This document shows, piece after piece, positions 1-10,123 of a DNA stretch of 64,000 bases (its first letter is position 1; each line of letters begins with the position of its first letter). Source of the stretch: Clusia tigrina. Lineage: Eukaryota > Arthropoda > Insecta > Diptera > Clusiidae. Made by a program: the position numbers and the translations under genes. The notes beneath the pieces were generated by a model. The model had not been told where the DNA came from and did no database searches. It saw only the letters and a program-made list of their open reading frames with translations. Where the stretch lies: positions 135,513,897 through 135,577,896 of the forward strand of contig OV050032.1 of the NCBI GenBank assembly GCA_920105625.2, read 5' to 3'.

Positions 1-660
1 GGCTCTCCGTAAAATTTCCGTCAGGCTTCTTGAGTGTAGAGAGGCCATTTGAGTGATCTTTATTGAGTGATTTCTGGAGTCGGGTAGCTGCTGGGAAGGT
101 TTCAATCTCCTCACAGTACTTTTTCCATGAGTCTCTCTTTGATCTTCTCAACTCATTATTATAGGCCGTTAAGGCGCTTCTATAGGAGGCCCAGTCACCA
201 TTAGACTTGGCTCTATTAAAGAGTTGACGGTCTTTTTTGCGCAAAATATTTTGCTCCCCACTCCACCAGGGTACGTTCCTAGAACGTTTATTGACAACTA
301 AATTGCAACTACTTTCAAAAGCCTCGATTATTATATTATTTAATTTGTTAACTTCAAGATCTAGTTCCTGAGAGTTACTTATTTTTTCACAGTTGGTCTT
401 CCTAACATTTCTTATTTCGAAGGTGCCTCCAATCATCTTCGCTGCCCTCGGTCGGTCAGCTTTATTATCATAGATCAACTTACATGTTTTTTTCTGCAGA
501 CCATTCATGAGCCCATTTGTGGCCCATGGTTCTTGAATGGCTACGAAGTCCAGACACTGGTGTTCCACCAAGGCACTGAGCCTGTAAGAGGCTGCTATTG
601 CCCTGTGGAGATTTATTTGGAGACAGTGAAGCTGCTTCAAAGAGTTTTGCGTTCGTGATG
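1..660 (-). pseudogene. ORF2 fragment: endonuclease N-terminus joined to pre-RT linker
   Basis: Minus-strand translation starting near 645 gives an endonuclease N-terminus with INLH, then QEPW about 30 residues later, then a DRPRA-type segment. At about 435 it jumps straight to the linker that normally follows the endonuclease, ending in a basic stretch (LRRSKRDSWKKY) before position 1. The bulk of the endonuclease, including the GxDxNAH and SDH motifs seen in the other copies here, is missing, so an internal deletion of several hundred bases is inferred. The protein cannot be an active nuclease. It continues off the window. Confidence 0.65.
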
Positions 661-679
661 GGGCCTGGGTCATTATTTC

Positions 680-1339
680 CCAGACCGATTTTTGCGGATC
701 TTACCACCCTTTGTGCTCCGCAAAGTTTCCGCAGCCTCCGGGTCTTTTCTCTCCCATTTTCTGAGCCTACCGGAGAGAGCAGATGGTTTTGGAGGTTGGG
801 CACGAGTGTTGCCTCTCTCCGCTCTCGGTACTGGCTTTGTGAAAATGCGCCCCGTTTTCGGCTTCTGGCTACTCTGTTTTGCCCGCGCTGAAACAGATGT
901 TGTTGGTTGCTCTTCACCACCAACAGCAGATTTTGCCCTGTTCCCCTTCAGTCTAGGTTGGAGCTGGATTTGCCGCCAAGGACCGAGCTGTTTCCAGCGA
1001 TATGCCCCTGGCAAGCAAAGCCCTAAAACGTTTACGTCACACCGGACAGCTTCATCCTATATTTTGGAATCTTCTCTGGAGCAGGTTCAAGAAGATTTCT
1101 CTCCTGTTCCGAGGTGATTGACATCCCAGCCGATTCCTGGCTAAGTGGGATATCCATCTCATCCGGCCTGTCGGGTAAGGGACCGGGTGGCCCCCCCCAC
1201 AGGTCGTGTTCCATGCTTTCATTGTCATGGGACCAGATGCCCCCTCGGCCAACGATGGGTGTTGGCTCATTGTAGCCACACTATGCACATTTGAAGGAGT
1301 GCAGTCCATTTTTGTCTCATATAGGCTTAAGTTTTCCAT
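680..1339 (-). pseudogene. ORF1 remnant of family E
   Basis: Minus-strand open stretches between about 1339 and 680 lie immediately upstream of the ORF2 start, the position of ORF1 in two-ORF non-LTR elements. The translations are basic and low in similarity to anything I recognise, and no single frame spans the region, so frameshifts are likely. In the other LOA-like elements here ORF1 contains a DUF4780-like domain; I could not see it convincingly in this copy. Assignment rests on position. Confidence 0.35.
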
Positions 1340-1753
1340 ATATTTTTCTTTAATTTTGCGTTTTGGTCACCCACGGGCGCCGCCGTGGTAAGGCTAATTA
1401 AAACTATAGGTTCGCTGGACCTTGTACGGAGTTCGCTATTAAGCTTGACTCTACCCAGTCAAGCAAGCTCACTGGCATAGCTGGTCTACCGTGAATTTGG
1501 GGTGTTTTTTGGGTCAATAGGTCTGGTGAACCCTGCCCCAGGGAGTTTGCCCTCTCCCCGCCCGGCAATCGGTGACCCAAGTCCAGCAGAGACATGGCCG
1601 TACTGAAAGTGGGCCATTGGTCTGTAAAGGAATTGCCGCACTTCCCGGAAGGGCTGCCCAATTTGTTAGTGTCTAGGCGATCCGGCGGTCTCAATGAGAC
1701 GTTCGATATTGGCCAGTGCGACTAGTCTTAACGACTGAGCAGGAATCGTAGAA

Positions 1754-1785
1754 AACTACTTTCAACCTGTGCGTTGAAGGTAGTT
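1754..1785. other. 13-bp stem-loop in the 5' UTR of family E
   Basis: Two 13-base arms (1754-1766 and 1773-1785) are inverted complements with one G-T wobble, separated by a 6-base loop. It lies in the 5' leader of the minus-strand element, upstream of ORF1. Structured leaders can serve ribonucleoprotein assembly or translation in retroposons; no function is shown here. Confidence 0.55.
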
Positions 1786-1860
1786 CTTAGTTTGTGTAAC
1801 TGGACCATGTCACCGTCTTTCATGTGCCATGTACACCGCAACAAGGTGACTACCCAGCGT

Positions 1861-2388
1861 AGGAGAAAAAAATTATAAAAAAAAATTTCTCAGCGGGCCA
1901 TACTGATGCTTATAAATATTTCAATAGTTTTGCGACATTTTAGGGAGCCAAACTGTTTGGTGGGCGTTTTAAATTCATTTTATCCAACAGTAGAACGTTT
2001 ATTGAATTCTGTGACTGTGCCCAATATTGGGCACGATGCAGTTTCATATATGGAAACATTTTAAAATGAAATTAACATAATACTAGTAATTTATTTATTA
2101 AAATGTATATTGTAAATCGCAATAAATATTTTTACAAAAAAATACATTTAAATAATTGGCAATTTTTTAGAAATTTTAGAAATTTTTTGTTTCAAATTCA
2201 ATTTTTTGAATATTAAATTCACTGTTAACATGCCGCTGTTATAATCATTTTTACCAGAAAATGGCATTTCCCCTGTTTTACGAATGGCATTTCCCCTGTT
2301 TGCTATAGAGCGATTTGCATGGTCTTGTTGTATACTGTCTTTGGTTTTTATTTTGATTGTACTACAATTCTAAGCGTTTTACGTAAAT
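1861..2388. other. AT-rich noncoding stretch with a 23-bp-period direct repeat
   Basis: No coding signal. The stretch is strongly AT-rich and ends just before the Bel-Pao gag start, so it may hold remains of the Bel 5' LTR and leader, but I found no matching 3' LTR to prove it. Two direct copies of a 19-base unit (AATGGCATTTCCCCTGTTT) sit at 2260-2278 and 2283-2301. Confidence 0.5.
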
Positions 2389-3113
2389 ATGAGTGAACAA
2401 GGTTACACTTCATTTTCGAGTGCAGATCTTCCAAAAATCCAACTCAATCGATTTGAGTCAATAAAGCAAATATTAAAAAATGTCAAAAAAGATTCAGCAT
2501 TGCGTAAGACCAAAATATATCATCAGCAGCGTGAGACCCACAAAATTATTATCTGTTCAGATATGAAAAGCGACAACAGCTATTTACAAAATCAAACCTC
2601 ATTTGAATTCGAAGAGTATTATTTAGAAGTGTTTTGCGTAATATCCGTCAAGAAGATGTTTACAGCTCTACAGACTCTTTAACAACATAACACACAGTCA
2701 GTGCAACAAACTTCTTCGACAGTCAAATTAACCAATTTACCTGTATCAAAATTCTCTGGTAAATTTGTGGAATGGTCTGGATTGCGATTCAAAAATTTCA
2801 TTTTTTAAAGCAGGCATTGCCAGTGGATCATAATGTGGACACTCAACAATTGCTTTGACTGAGGTAAATTATATTACGGCTTCGGGAACACTTGTAAAGC
2901 GTTATAATAATCCACGATTAATATTTATGCATCACATGAATGCGCTATACAACTTACCATGTCGAACAAAGGAGCGTTCGGAGGACCTGAAGATGATGCT
3001 AAATGTCGCCAATGTGTGCCTAAACGAATTTAACCGTCTTCATATTCCCATTGCACTATGCGATCATTGGATTGCTCATTATCTTTCTACAAAACTATCC
3101 CAAAAAACCTATA
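2389..3113 (+). pseudogene. gag: Bel-Pao gag, N-terminal part
   Basis: Starts at an ATG at 2389 (MSEQGYTSF). A first frame runs to a stop at 2680-2682; the next frame gives the LPVSKFSGKFVEWSGL motif typical of the Bel-Pao capsid-like region (DUF1759 type). A third segment (2855-3113) carries LFMHHMNALYNLP-like capsid sequence (here IFMHHMNALYNLP). The gag therefore has at least two frame disruptions, and it stops at 3113 where A1 is inserted. It continues at 13095 in the phrase AWEKYLG. Confidence 0.75.
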
Positions 3114-3214
3114 GGGTACGTAGGTAGGAGTGGCAGCCCTTGACGCAAAAAGCAGACTTAAGCACGTACAATGGCTCGTTGCGGTACCACACTAAGACGA
3201 CGCGAATCCCCCGT
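3114..3214 (-). other. 3' UTR and 3' end of A1
   Basis: About 100 bases follow the ORF2 stop on the minus strand, ending in the motif CCTACCTACGTACCC at the insertion point. There is no poly(A) tail. A CCTACCTAACC-like end also closes family B at 22205-22224, so short CCTAMC-type termini seem shared by these elements. Confidence 0.6.
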
Positions 3215-4018
3215 CTATAATTTTGGGAACCACAGTGATTCCGAAATAAACCTGGCTATGTTCTTAATGTTGATGGAAGATAGTTCGGTTAAGGTAGTGA
3301 AGAAAGGTGAGCGTAGGAATCTTAATCTTCGCCTGGCCAGAGCTGGGTACTGACATATGAGATGAAGTACTGTTTCTTCCTCCTCCTCAGAGCCGCAGCT
3401 GCGACAGAAGTCGTTACGGGGCAGTGCTAGTCTTTCAGAATGTTTCCCGATCAGACGGTGTCCCGTTAGCACATTTATTATAGTGCCGATGGAGTTCCTG
3501 CTAATATTGAGTAGCTGACTAGTACGCCTAATGTCGATAGTGCTCCCAGGCTCTTTTAGCTGCCTCAAGGTAGTGATGTTTTATGGCCCATTTGACCGTG
3601 GCCAGTGGGACACCTACATCAAAAGAGGGGGAGATGTCAGGGAGCAGCGTACCTATTTTGGCCAATTCATCGGCCTCGCAGATTCCTAGAATGTCGCTAT
3701 GTCCAGGCACCCAGCATATGTGAACTAGTGAGTTACCTGAGACGAAGTTCAGGGAGGAGTGGCAATCGAGTACAAGCTGAGAGGTAGTGAATACACCAGC
3801 CAGTGACTTGATTGCCGCCTGACTGTCCGTGAATATGCATATCATCACATCGCATACTTCATTGCGAATAAGCCACTTGGACGCTTGGAATATTGCCATT
3901 ACTTCCGCCTGAGAGACGCTGCAATGGTCAGGGGGACGATAGGAGAGCTTGATGCCAAGTTTTCTGGAGAAGATGCTGCAACCGACCTTATTCTCCAGTT
4001 TGGAGCCATCCGTATATA
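3215..4018 (-). pseudogene. A1 ORF2 C-terminus: RNase H and C-terminal knuckle
   Basis: The RNase H domain (from the target site at 4018 down to about 3600) shows IYTDGS, QAEVMAIFQA, TDSQAAIKSL and EADELAK, supplying the D-E-D-D set, with WVPGHSDI between the last two. A second frame (3568-3215) carries the distal region with LTGHRLIGKH and CRSCGSEEEEETVLHLICQYP, a C2HC-like cysteine/histidine motif common at the end of these ORF2 proteins. A frameshift near 3540 separates the frames. The 5' side is cut by G1 at 4018; coding continues at 8755. Confidence 0.85.
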
Positions 4019-4301
4019 TGTAAAGTATCATGTTCTAAAATCCATCAAAGTGGCATCACTGTCATGTCAACCAAGCGTCATTACAAGAAGATCTTTCCTC
4101 GGGCAGTATTTCGTCAGCCGTCATTGAGTGAAGTCGTCATTTAAGCAGTCGCATTAAGCAGTCGTTTCAGCAGTCGTCGCGTACAGTCGTTTCAGCAGTT
4201 GTCGCTTAAGTTGTCATTCAGTCGAATCACCGGTCGTCAATTAATTAATTTCTTTAATAAACGAATAACTAAAACTAATGAATTGAACATTCATTCTTAC
4301 A
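4019..4301 (+). repeat. 5' LTR of G1
   Basis: 283 bases starting TGTAAAGTATCA and ending CATTCTTACA. Internally rich in the repeated word CAGTCGT. It carries one more copy of a 25-base unit (around 4165-4195) than the 3' LTR. An AATAAA signal lies at 4256-4261, consistent with polyadenylation in the LTR. Confidence 0.95.
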
Positions 4302-4319
4302 TGGGGGCTCAACCGGGAT
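4302..4319 (+). promoter_or_regulatory. Primer binding site of G1
   Basis: TGGGGGCTCAACCGGGAT begins at the base after the LTR and starts with TGG, the complement of a tRNA 3' CCA, as required for minus-strand priming. I cannot assign the tRNA species from memory with confidence. Confidence 0.75.
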
Positions 4320-4320
4320 A

Positions 4321-5377
4321 TTGATACAGAGTGTTTATTACATCAGAAAGACAGTTGAAACAAAAAGTTGTGAAAAAATGATACATTCAAATAAAAAGAA
4401 GAGCAAAAAACCTGTGCAGAAAAAAATCGAAGTTGTAGACGCGAAAACGGTCATCACCGCGGGGAACGAGGAGCTAAGCAGCGACGACGAGAAAGAAGCA
4501 ATAATGCAAAACACATACAGCGAAGGAGTAAACGGCGCGAGTAGCAGTTTATTAGACGCGTCCGTGTTTGGTTCTCGCGGGATGGGTGAGGCAAGCGCAG
4601 TAGGCTGGGAACAGCAAAAAGAAAACACTGAATACTACCGAGAGGAGACGCAGACATTCGTGAGCAGCAGCGAGTTAGGGGAACTCATCAAAGCATTAAC
4701 GGGAAAGTTCGAACAATGCAATATAAACAACAGGGAGAAGAATTTTGTTTCTATTGAGAGCTTTGCAAAGGTAGTGCCTGACTACGATGTTGTTTCAATT
4801 CCAGTTCGTCAGTGGATAGAGAATTTTGAACAAACGCAACAGCATATGAATTGAACGATAAGCAAAAGTATGCAAATGCCCGAAATAAGAAGCAAAACTA
4901 TTCTTGGAAGCAACTACCGTCGCCAACTATCAGTCTCTGTGCGCTGCACTCAAAGAAGAATTCGATCAGCAACTAAGCAGTGCAAAAGTACACAAACGTT
5001 TGCGATGCCGCAAAATGCAAATGCGTAGAATAGCAGCATAAGGAGAGATAGACGAAGAGTCTATCATAACTTATATCGTCGACGGTTTGGAAGTGAGCGA
5101 TGATTTGAAATTCCCTCTGTACAGCGGAGCAACGTTCAAGGAGCTTAGAAAACGTTATGAATTGGTGGAAACATTTGGAAAAAATATTGCGGGGAATAAA
5201 AGACGACAACCAGCGCAAACACAACAACATACTCGCGGACAAGGAGAAGCAGAGAAAAGCATCGCACGTAAACAGCAACATTGTTACAATTGCGGATCGA
5301 CACAACATAAGAGGGCGGAGTGTAAAGCAGAAAACAAATGTTTTAAGTGCAACGGATTAGGGCTCATGGCAAATTAG
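4321..5377 (+). pseudogene. gag: G1 gag, frameshifted, with zinc knuckles
   Basis: A first frame from about 4378 (ATG, MIHSNKKKSK) to a stop at 4852-4854 gives a lysine-rich N-terminus and the capsid start (IPVRQWIENFEQT). Capsid sequence continues in other frames through about 5085 with several stops, then in frame 2 (5087-5377) as LKFPLYSGATFKELRKRYELVETF. A complete CCHC knuckle follows (CYNCGSTQHKRAEC). The second knuckle is damaged: CFKCNGLG, then Leu in place of His, and a TAG (5375-5377) before its last Cys. Gag would form the particle and bind RNA. Broken. Confidence 0.85.
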
Positions 5378-5911
5378 TGTAAAAATGCAAAGCAGAACGT
5401 CAATATTATAAAAAATGAATGTCGTGTTAAAGAAATGACCATTGATAACACAAAAATAAAATGCTTGGTGGATACGGGAGCTGATGTTTCGTTGATGTGC
5501 AAAAGTATGTACGATGAGAAATTTAAAGGTCGTATGCTGCAGAAATGTTTTGCCAAGTTGTTTGGTTTGGGAAATGTTGGTACATCAATTTTGGGTGAAT
5601 TTGTTGCACCTGTTAAGGTCGATGGTGTGACAACAGATCACACATTTTTAGTTGTTCCAGATGCAAAACTTAATGTGGACGTGATTGTCGGGTATGATTT
5701 CTTACAAAAGTTTACAGTCACCTTGAACTCTACCGGTTATAAGTTTACACCTCATGAGGATGCAAATGTTACTGCAGATGTTGCGGAAGTCAACTACAAT
5801 GTTTTTAATGTTTTGAACTCTAATGCCGAAGTAGACGTCGATTCAAAATATGCTGACACAGTGAGGCAGTTAATTAACAATTATAAGCCGATACAAGATC
5901 CTACGTGCTGA
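5378..5911 (+). pseudogene. pro: G1 aspartic protease
   Basis: In the same frame as the gag C-terminus after the TAG stop. The catalytic triad region reads CLVDTGADVSLM (about 5463-5498), and the flap/second conserved region reads VIVGYDFLQKF (about 5680-5712), as in Ty3/gypsy proteases. A TGA at 5909-5911 ends the frame, with coding resuming in phase at once (VPNRTNIAFCE). It would process the gag-pol precursor. Start at 5435 is only the first internal ATG, not a real initiation site. Confidence 0.9.
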
Positions 5912-8257
5912 ACAATAAAACTATGTATTGTACCTAACCGCACCAATATTGCATTTTGTGAAAGTCCCAGCCGATTGTCGACTCCCGATCGAGAAGTTGT
6001 GCGAAATCAAATAGATGAGTGGCTTCAGCAGGGTGTCGTTCGTGAATCATGTTCTGATGTTGCGAGCAAAGTTGTTCTAGCTACAAAGAAAGATGGCAGC
6101 TACAGAGTGTGCATAGATTATCGAAAACTGAACTCTCTTGTTCTAAAGGACAGATTTCCAGTACCAGTTGTGGAGGAAGTTCTCGAGAAAATGCAGAGCG
6201 CCAGATATTTTACGGTCATGGACCTAAGAAACGGATTTTTTCATGTGGAAATAGAGGAGAAAAGCCGCAAGTACACAGCATTTGTGACCAAAGAAGGATT
6301 ATACGAATTTAATAAGGCGCCATTTGGCTTTTGGATTTCTCCAGCAGTGTTTGTTCGGTTTATAAACCATATCTTCCAGCAGCTGATTAACGATGGTATA
6401 ATGGAAATCTACATAGATGACATCGTAGTTTTTGGAGCTACAGTTGAACAATGTATAGGGAATATGCGGACGGTGTTAAATCTCGCACAGCAGTATGGGT
6501 TAGAAATCAAGTGGTCCAAATGTCAATTTTTAAAAGAAAGAATCACTTTTCTTGGGCATGAAATCGAAAAAAGGTACGTCTGGCCTGGTCAAGAAAAAGT
6601 AAAAGCTGTCAAAAACTTCCCGTTGAAAAAAAATATAAGAGGTGTGCAAGCTTTTCTTGCATTGACGGGCTATTTCAGAAAGTTTATCCAAGATTATGCC
6701 CTGTTAGCCAGACCGTTAACACAGCTGCTCAAAAAAGATGCGGAGTTCAAAATACAAGGTATGGAAATACATGCAGTCGAAAAGCTAAAGTCAGCTCTTA
6801 TTGAGGAACCAGTTCTGCGTATTTATGAGCAAAACGCGAAGACACAGTTACATGTTGATGCATCGAAGGACGGGTTTGGCGCCAAACTTTTACAGAAGCA
6901 TGACAACAAGTGGCACCCTGTATTTTATTGGAGCAAGAAAACGTCGCCTCAAGAAGAAAAGTTACACAGCTACATTTTAGAAGTTAAAGCAGCATACCTG
7001 GCCACAAAAAAGTTGCGTCATTATCTTATGGGTATAGAGTTTGATCTTGTGACCGACTGTGCAGCGTTTAAGATGACAACAAAGAAAAAAGATGTACCCC
7101 GAGAAGTTGTGCAGTGGCTGATGTATTTACAAGATTTTTCATACAACATAGAGCATCGGGCAGGCGTTAGAATGAAGCATGTTCACAGTTTAAGTCGTTT
7201 TCCAGTCATGATAATAACATCAGAAATCCCGGCGCAAATACTGAAAGCGCAACAAAAGGACGAACACCTAGCAGCAGTGGCAGAAATTTTAAAACAGAAG
7301 CCTTATGCAGACTTTAAAATTAAAAATCAGCTGATGTACAAACAAGTTGGTGGTATGGATTTGCTGGCAATACCAAAAAGTATGGAGAAGGAAATCGTAA
7401 GAAACGCCCACAATTTCGGCCACACAGGTAGTCAAAAGACAATGCATTCGATTCGGCAAGATTTGTATATACCACAGCTAGAGAGGAAAGTAAACCAACA
7501 CATAACAAATTGTATTGGGTGCATACTAAATAATAAAAAGCTGGGCAAGCAGGAAGATTTCCTGCATTGTATTGATAAGGGAGATACGCCGCTTACCACA
7601 CTACACGTTGATCACTTGGGTACGCTGGACTCTACGTCAAAAAACTACAAGTACATATTTGCTATGGAGGACGGATTTTCCAAGTACGTCTGGTTATTCC
7701 CAACGAAGTCGGCGGATGCTCACGAAGTCATCAAGCATGTTAGCTCTTGGGTAACAATATTCGGCAGTCCACAGCGAATAATAAGCGACAGAGGCTCAGC
7801 ATTCACTTCAAAAGAGTTTAAGGAATTTTGCGCTAGTGAAAGTATAGACCATGTTGAGACAACAACCGGAAGTCCAAGGGGAAATGGCCAAATAGAAAGG
7901 GTGAATAGAGTCATAATTTCTGTTTTAGCGAAGATGTCTGCAGCAGAGCCGACAAAATGGTACAAGTACACATCGCTGGTACAACGAATTATCAACTCGC
8001 ATGTGCATTCATCCACGAAGTTTACTCCATTAGGAATAATGTTTGGGGAAAAAATGAGAAACCATAATGATGTTGAGCTGGTAAATATGCTACAAGAAGA
8101 AATGTTAATGGATCTGCAGGAGGAGCGCAATCAAATCCGAGCAGACGCTAGAAGTCAAATTCAAAAGGCGCAAGAAACTTATAAACGAAACCGTGATAAA
8201 AAACGTAAGGAGCACCAGGGATACATATTGGCAGACTTAGTAGCCATCAAGACTTAG
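5912..8257 (+). CDS. pol: G1 pol: reverse transcriptase, RNase H and integrase
   Basis: Open from 5912 to a TAG at 8255-8257, about 780 codons. RT: SKVVLATKKDGSYRVCIDYRK, FTVMDLRNGFFHV (first D) and YIDDIVVF (catalytic pair), about 6060-6435. The usual FGL-x-N-SPAVF block reads FGFWISPAVF. RNase H: LHVDASKDGFGA, EEKLHSYILEVKA and LVTDCAAFK, about 6850-7070. Integrase: the HHCC zinc region (HNFGH...CIGC, about 7410-7520), then catalytic D in LHVDHLG, D in ISDRGSAF and E in NGQIERVN (about 7600-7900). All main catalytic residues look intact, the best-preserved enzyme set in the window, though upstream stops block its expression. Confidence 0.93.
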   Translation, partial: TIKLCIVPNRTNIAFCESPSRLSTPDREVVRNQIDEWLQQGVVRESCSDVASKVVLATKKDGSYRVCIDYRKLNSLVLKDRFPVPVVEEVLEKMQSARYFTVMDLRNGFFHVEIEEKSRKYTAFVTKEGLYEFNKAPFGFWISPAVFVRFINHIFQQLINDGIMEIYIDDIVVFGATVEQCIGNMRTVLNLAQQYGLEIKWSKCQFLKERITFLGHEIEKRYVWPGQEKVKAVKNFPLKKNIRGVQAFLALTGYFRKFIQDYALLARPLTQLLKKDAEFKIQGMEIHAVEKLKSALIEEPVLRIYEQNAKTQLHVDASKDGFGAKLLQKHDNKWHPVFYWSKKTSPQEEKLHSYILEVKAAYLATKKLRHYLMGIEFDLVTDCAAFKMTTKKKDVPREVVQWLMYLQDFSYNIEHRAGVRMKHVHSLSRFPVMIITSEIPAQILKAQQKDEHLAAVAEILKQKPYADFKIKNQLMYKQVGGMDLLAIPKSMEKEIVRNAHNFGHTGSQKTMHSIRQDLYIPQLERKVNQHITNCIGCILNNKKLGKQEDFLHCIDKGDTPLTTLHVDHLGTLDSTSKNYKYIFAMEDGFSKYVWLFPTKSADAHEVIKHVSSWVTIFGSPQRIISDRGSAFTSKEFKEFCASESIDHVETTTGSPRGNGQIERVNRVIISVLAKMSAAEPTKWYKYTSLVQRIINSHVHSSTKFTPLGIMFGEKMRNHNDVELVNMLQEEMLMDLQEERNQIRADARSQIQKAQETYKRNRDKKRKEHQGYILADLVAIKT

Positions 8258-8492
8258 TAGGTCACTCAATTTGTAACGGGAAAGAAATTAGCCAACAAAT
8301 ACATTGGTCCATACGAAGTCATAAAAGTAAAGCGACATGGAAGGTATGAAGTACGGAAAGCTGCAGAATTCCAGTGTCCAAACTGAACAACAACCAGTGC
8401 AGACCATATGAAGTTATGGCGGTACATAGGAAGCCGCGAAGATGACAATGATGAAGACTCATCTGAGGCAGATGAGGGGCAGGATGACCGAG
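8258..8492 (+). pseudogene. G1 integrase C-terminal tail and 3' spacer
   Basis: After the TAG at 8255 the same frame continues as VTQFVTGKKLANKYIGPYEVIKV, the GPF/Y-like C-terminal module of gypsy integrases, followed by an acidic tail (DDNDEDSSEADEGQDD). A further stop lies at about 8383. The tail runs to the 3' LTR; the purine-rich bases just before 8493 would be the polypurine tract (GGGGCAGGATGACCGAG is only moderately pure). Confidence 0.75.
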
Positions 8493-8750
8493 TGGAAAGT
8501 ATCATATTCTAAAATCCATCAAAGTGGCATCACTGTCATGTCAAGCAAGCGTCATTACAAGAAGTTCTTTCCTCGGGCAGTATTTCGTCAGCCGTCATTG
8601 AGTGAAGTCGTCATTTAAGCAGTCGCATTAAACAGTCGTTTCAGCAGTCGTCGCTTAAGTTGTCATTCAGTCGAATCACCGGTCGTCAATTAATTAATTT
8701 CTTTAATAAACGAATAACTAAAACTAATGAATTGAACATTCATTCTGACA
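8493..8750 (+). repeat. 3' LTR of G1
   Basis: 258 bases starting TGGAAAGTATCA and ending CATTCTGACA; matches the 5' LTR except for six substitutions and one missing 25-base unit. Followed by the TATA duplication at 8751-8754. Confidence 0.95.
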
Positions 8751-8754
8751 TATA

Positions 8755-9439
8755 TGTCAATGGAACTACCAGTGACCACTAAATTGTTGGACCATTCCTC
8801 TCTACTAGGTATGTAAGAGTCGAACCAGTGGTTTAGATTAGGTGTAGAGCACGTATAGTCAACGCCCGTCTGTACGGGCGTGTCCTGCATTAAAATATTG
8901 GCGTGACCCAGGTTCAACAAAGTCCAGGGAGATATAGCATTGAGTCTGGTTGCCGAACATTCTGCTTGTTGCTTGACTAGAAGCTTAGTGGGCAATGTGT
9001 ATAACAATGTAGGAATGCAAATAGAGCTTTGGTAGAGGTGTTACGCAGAGCCCCTGTTATCAGAACCGCTGCTGTTCTTCTGACCCTGTCAAGAGGTTTA
9101 AGGTTCACCGCCTTGTCAGTTGCGGGCCACCAGAAGACAGCGCCGTAGAGTAAGTACGGCTCAACCATCGCTGTATATAGCCAGGGCATGATTCGAGGCT
9201 GGACGCGCCATCTTGTTCCCATAGATCTCTTGCAACACGCGGCTTTCCGTACCCTTTGCTTTCCAGAGGAGCTTAGGGTCCAGGACCAGACCTAGATACT
9301 TGACGCTATTGCTTAGGCTAAGCGAATTCCCATTAAGTTTGGGTAAGACAAAATTTGGTATTTTGTGCTTCCTGGTGAAGGGCATAGCCTCAGTTTTGGA
9401 AGGGTTGACATCTAGGCCAACTTCAAGACACCATTGTTA
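8755..9439 (-). pseudogene. A1 ORF2 segment between RT and RNase H
   Basis: The minus strand carries thumb/post-RT sequence: KHKIPNFVLPKLNG and SVKYLGLVLDPKLLWK (about 9380-9270), YTAMVEPYLLYGAVFWW (about 9175-9125), RVRRTAAVLITGALRNTST, and YIPSREEWSNNL just before RNase H. These are standard landmarks of LOA/R1/Jockey-type ORF2 proteins (YLGvxLDxxLxW and the WPxx region). At least two frame changes occur, including one near 9240. Continuity with the RNase H fragment at 4018 is interrupted only by G1. Confidence 0.85.
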
Positions 9440-10123
9440 CTAAATGCTAAGAGTATAGCTTAGCTTTTCTGATAGTGTTGAAAGATACTTGCCGGAAACA
9501 GAGATAGCAATGTCGTCCGCATAAGCTATAGTGTTACAGCCGGTCTGATCTAATCTCCTAAGTAGTGTGTTCACCGTTAGATTCCAGATGAGGGGTGAGA
9601 GCACACAGCCTTGTGGAGTACCTCTCTTGACAGTCCTTTTAGCATGCACGTTTCCTATTGAGGAGCTAATATCGCGTGTTTTCAGTAGCTGTTCGATAAA
9701 CCTAACCAGGCTGGGGTCCAGGTTCAGGTTTACTGAGGATTTAGTCATGGCGGAGGGACAAGTATTGTTGACTGCCCCTTCTATGTCGAGAAATAGTGCA
9801 AGAGTATATTCTTTGTTGGCAAGAGATTTCTCTACTTCCTCAATGAGCACGTGAATCGTTGTTTCCACAGACTTACCTTTAGTATAGGCATGTTGTGATG
9901 TGGATAGGCACGTGGAATTTATAGAGCTCCTGATTTGTATATCAAGGACCCTTTCCAGTGTTTTCAAAATAAATGAGTACAAACTATTTGGTCTATAGTC
10001 CTTAGCCTTGGTGTGGGTCGGCTTTCCCGCTTTAGGGATGAACACTACTCGAGCTTCTCTCCAGCTTTTGGGAATGTACGACCATCTTCGGCAGTCCAGG
10101 TACCGTCCGATCTCTAAATACAT
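9440..10123 (-). pseudogene. A1 ORF2 reverse transcriptase
   Basis: One frame spans most of the RT: WSYIPKSWREARVVFIPKAG, the FIPKxGK...YRPNSLYSFILKTLE block, QHAYTKGKSVETTIHVL, LALFLDIEGAVNN (first catalytic D), GTPQGCVLSPLIWNL and IAYADDIAI with intact YADD. The frame then meets a stop at 9440-9442. Compared with A2, this copy lacks about 257 bases between the endonuclease linker and the RT fingers (junction near 10105), so the N-terminal RT block LKSPGPDGI is missing. It is the only complete YADD in family A within the window. Confidence 0.85.

Larger units (their letters stand above)
1..1860 (-). mobile_element. LOA-like non-LTR retrotransposon, family E (5' part, cut by window edge)
   Basis: Read on the minus strand, this stretch holds a 5' untranslated region (about 1860-1340), ORF1 remnants (about 1339-680) and the start of an ORF2 with an APE-type endonuclease and the linker toward reverse transcriptase. 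The 3' part (RT, RNase H, tail) would lie left of position 1. The motifs INLH and QEPW are the metal-site and catalytic signatures of retroposon endonucleases. The clade (LOA versus R1 or I) is inferred from similarity in arrangement to the other elements in this window, which carry RNase H. The right limit is approximate because no target duplication was found. Confidence 0.7.
4019..8750 (+). mobile_element. Ty3/gypsy LTR retrotransposon G1, complete, mdg3-like
   Basis: Bounded by two LTRs (4019-4301 and 8493-8750) beginning TG and ending CA and flanked by a TATA duplication (4015-4018, 8751-8754). Removing the element with one TATA restores the A1 RNase H frame (…IYTDGS). The LTRs differ by six substitutions plus a 25-bp repeat-unit indel. 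The integrase phrasing (LHVDHLG, SPRGNGQIERVN) suggests the mdg3/blastopia lineage; that is family knowledge, not a search. Gag-pol lies in one frame from 5087 on but carries in-frame stops at 5375, 5909 and 8255, plus frameshifts in gag, so it is not autonomous. Confidence 0.95.

Noticed and set aside
1861..2388. 5' LTR of the Bel-Pao element
   Set aside because: No matching sequence was seen after the Bel pol end, so an LTR call cannot be supported.
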